The notes beneath the pieces were generated by a model, which was not told where the DNA came from, did not search any database, and was given only the letters and a program-made list of their open reading frames with translations. Both the position numbers and the translations under genes were made by a program. From Bacteroidales bacterium (GTDB taxonomy: Bacteria; Bacteroidota; Bacteroidia; Bacteroidales; JAOZMU01): a DNA stretch of 16,157 nt. This document shows positions 15,411 to 16,157 of the stretch, one piece after another; within the stretch, counting starts at the first letter, position 1; the number at the start of each line of letters is the position of its first letter. The DNA lies in assembly GCA_029934165.1 (NCBI GenBank), contig JAOZMU010000019.1, positions 1 through 16,157 of the forward strand, read 5' to 3'.

Positions 15411-15992
15411 ATGAAAAAACATTACGTTTATTTACTAACTTCTTTGCTTTTTTTGGGAGTCTTACTTCAATTTACGTCATGTAAAGATGAAGAAAAAGAA
15501 GCAGAAAATACGCTAATCGTATTTTTAGATGCGCTTACAATTCATGATTTCGAGAAAGCAAAAGAATACGCAACACCAGAAACGCAAGAAATTCTTGTTA
15601 TGGTAGAGCAAGAAAGTATTAAGTATAAAATTGAGAATAAAACTGAAATTGAGATTCGGTACGAGATTTTAGAACACTCGGTTGTCGAGAAAGAAGCTAG
15701 TTACAAAATTAAAATTTTTGTTGGCGAAAAAGAGCAAATCGAAACAATCAAGTTAATAATTGTCGAGGATAAGTGGCTGGTTATCATGCCAGAAACTCAA
15801 GTTACGATAATCAGATATGTCATATTTTACAACACCTACGATGTAGTTGTGCGAAGCCACTCCAGCAAAACAAAAGTACGTGTTATTGAGCATTCGACCA
15901 GAAAACACACAAAACACAAACACACTAAGCATAAACACACAAAACACAAACACACTAAGCATAAAAAACACACAAAACACAAAAGGAAGTAA
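15411..15992 (+). CDS. Small lipoprotein, DUF4878-like, with C-terminal HTKHK repeats
   Basis: A 193-residue predicted lipoprotein and the only plus-strand gene. The signal peptide (1-23) ends in FTSC with Cys24 as the lipidated residue, followed by KDEEKE; an acidic run here resembles the lipoprotein export signals that send Bacteroidota lipoproteins to the cell surface. Residues 31-130 (FLDALTIHDFEKAKEYATPETQEIL, then alternating strands and a WLVIMPE end) resemble DUF4878/NTF2-like lipoproteins, with no known activity. Residues 164-193 are a low-complexity basic tail made of five HTKHK units, one extra Lys before the fifth, ending KRK; it contains ten histidines and five threonines. The tail could bind metal or polyanions, or accept phosphate on threonine from the divergent CotH-like kinase. 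The start is an ATG followed by lysines, normal for a signal peptide. Confidence 0.85.
   Translation: MKKHYVYLLTSLLFLGVLLQFTSCKDEEKEAENTLIVFLDALTIHDFEKAKEYATPETQEILVMVEQESIKYKIENKTEIEIRYEILEHSVVEKEASYKIKIFVGEKEQIETIKLIIVEDKWLVIMPETQVTIIRYVIFYNTYDVVVRSHSSKTKVRVIEHSTRKHTKHKHTKHKHTKHKHTKHKKHTKHKRK
15903..15987 (+). repeat. In-frame 30-bp tandem repeat encoding the HTKHK tail
   Basis: The segment AAAACACAAACACACTAAGC occurs at 15911-15930 and again at 15941-15960, a period of 30 bp, i.e. ten codons or two HTKHK units. The two units in each period use different codons (ACA-AAA-CAC versus ACT-AAG-CAT), so a two-unit block was duplicated as DNA. A degenerate fifth unit follows an extra AAA codon. 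Confidence 0.88.
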
Positions 15993-16004
15993 CAAAAAAC
16001 TTCT

Positions 16005-16111
16005 TAAGTGAAATGAATTTAATAAAGTAATCCATTAAAATTCCTAACTAAAACTAAATCAGGCGTAAGCAAAATTATTAATTATTAATTATTAATTTTC
16101 CATTACTAAGA
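16005..16111 (-). repeat. Repeat A, copy 2 (107 bp, inverted)
   Basis: The inverted partner of 13210-13330. The length difference of 14 bp is exactly two 7-bp units. It begins 12 bp after the stop of the repeat-tailed lipoprotein. Together the copies flank the dCMP deaminase, CotH-like and repeat-lipoprotein genes. Confidence 0.88.
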
Positions 16112-16157
16112 ATTAGACTTTGGACAAAAAAAATCAATTCACATCGAAAAGAAATAT

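Noticed and set aside
15753..15995. A hydrophobic Phe/Val/Cys-repeat frame antisense to the HTKHK tail
   Set aside because: It is the mechanical complement of the repeat; the sense frame has a signal peptide, start and promoter.

Overview
The window reads as chromosomal DNA of a low-GC member of the Bacteroidota. Supporting signs are A-rich start regions, promoter candidates of the TTTG/TAnnTTTG type used by the Bacteroidota housekeeping sigma factor, lipoproteins with short type II signal peptides (one with an acidic run just after the lipobox cysteine), and gene families typical of that phylum (LuxC-like acyl-CoA reductase, STAS/SEC14-like protein, lipoprotein CotH, S41 protease). No tRNA, rRNA, CRISPR array, transposase or integrase was recognised.

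Layout. Twelve of the thirteen genes lie on the minus strand. Reading from high to low coordinates, 15249-13588 holds a CotH-like kinase lipoprotein and a dCMP deaminase. A 444-bp repeat-filled spacer follows, then a 1064-residue RecQ-like helicase (13143-9949). Next is a housekeeping run: S41 carboxyl-terminal protease, miaA, a Nudix hydrolase, a family-4 glycosyltransferase and hddA (9877-4466). After that come a Pat-like GNAT acetyltransferase, a STAS/SEC14-like protein with trxB, and a LuxC-like acyl-CoA reductase (4055-100). The only plus-strand gene (15411-15992) is a small lipoprotein ending in HTKHK repeats, divergent from the CotH gene.

How the genes may work together. The glycosyltransferase and hddA overlap by 4 bp and probably serve heptose activation and transfer into a surface glycan. 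STAS-like protein and trxB are co-oriented and 66 bp apart. The most intriguing pair is the divergent CotH-like kinase and Thr/Lys/His-repeat lipoprotein. In spore formers CotH kinases phosphorylate Ser/Lys-rich repeat proteins, so this may be an exported kinase and its substrate. That is an inference. The helicase appears to be a cargo gene sitting between two genes, dCMP deaminase and S41 protease, that I recall as neighbours in many Bacteroidota.

Intergenic DNA is unusually structured. Repeat A (about 107-121 bp with a 7-bp tandem core) occurs in two inverted, nearly identical copies flanking the 13.2-16.1 kb block, plus a fragment at the window start. Repeat B (about 80 bp) occurs three times. 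Repeat C (28 bp) occurs twice just downstream of genes. A 152-bp element with 26-bp imperfect terminal inverted repeats lies at 3243-3394. Two convincing intrinsic terminators follow trxB and hddA, each preceded by a copy of repeat B inside a long 3' untranslated region.
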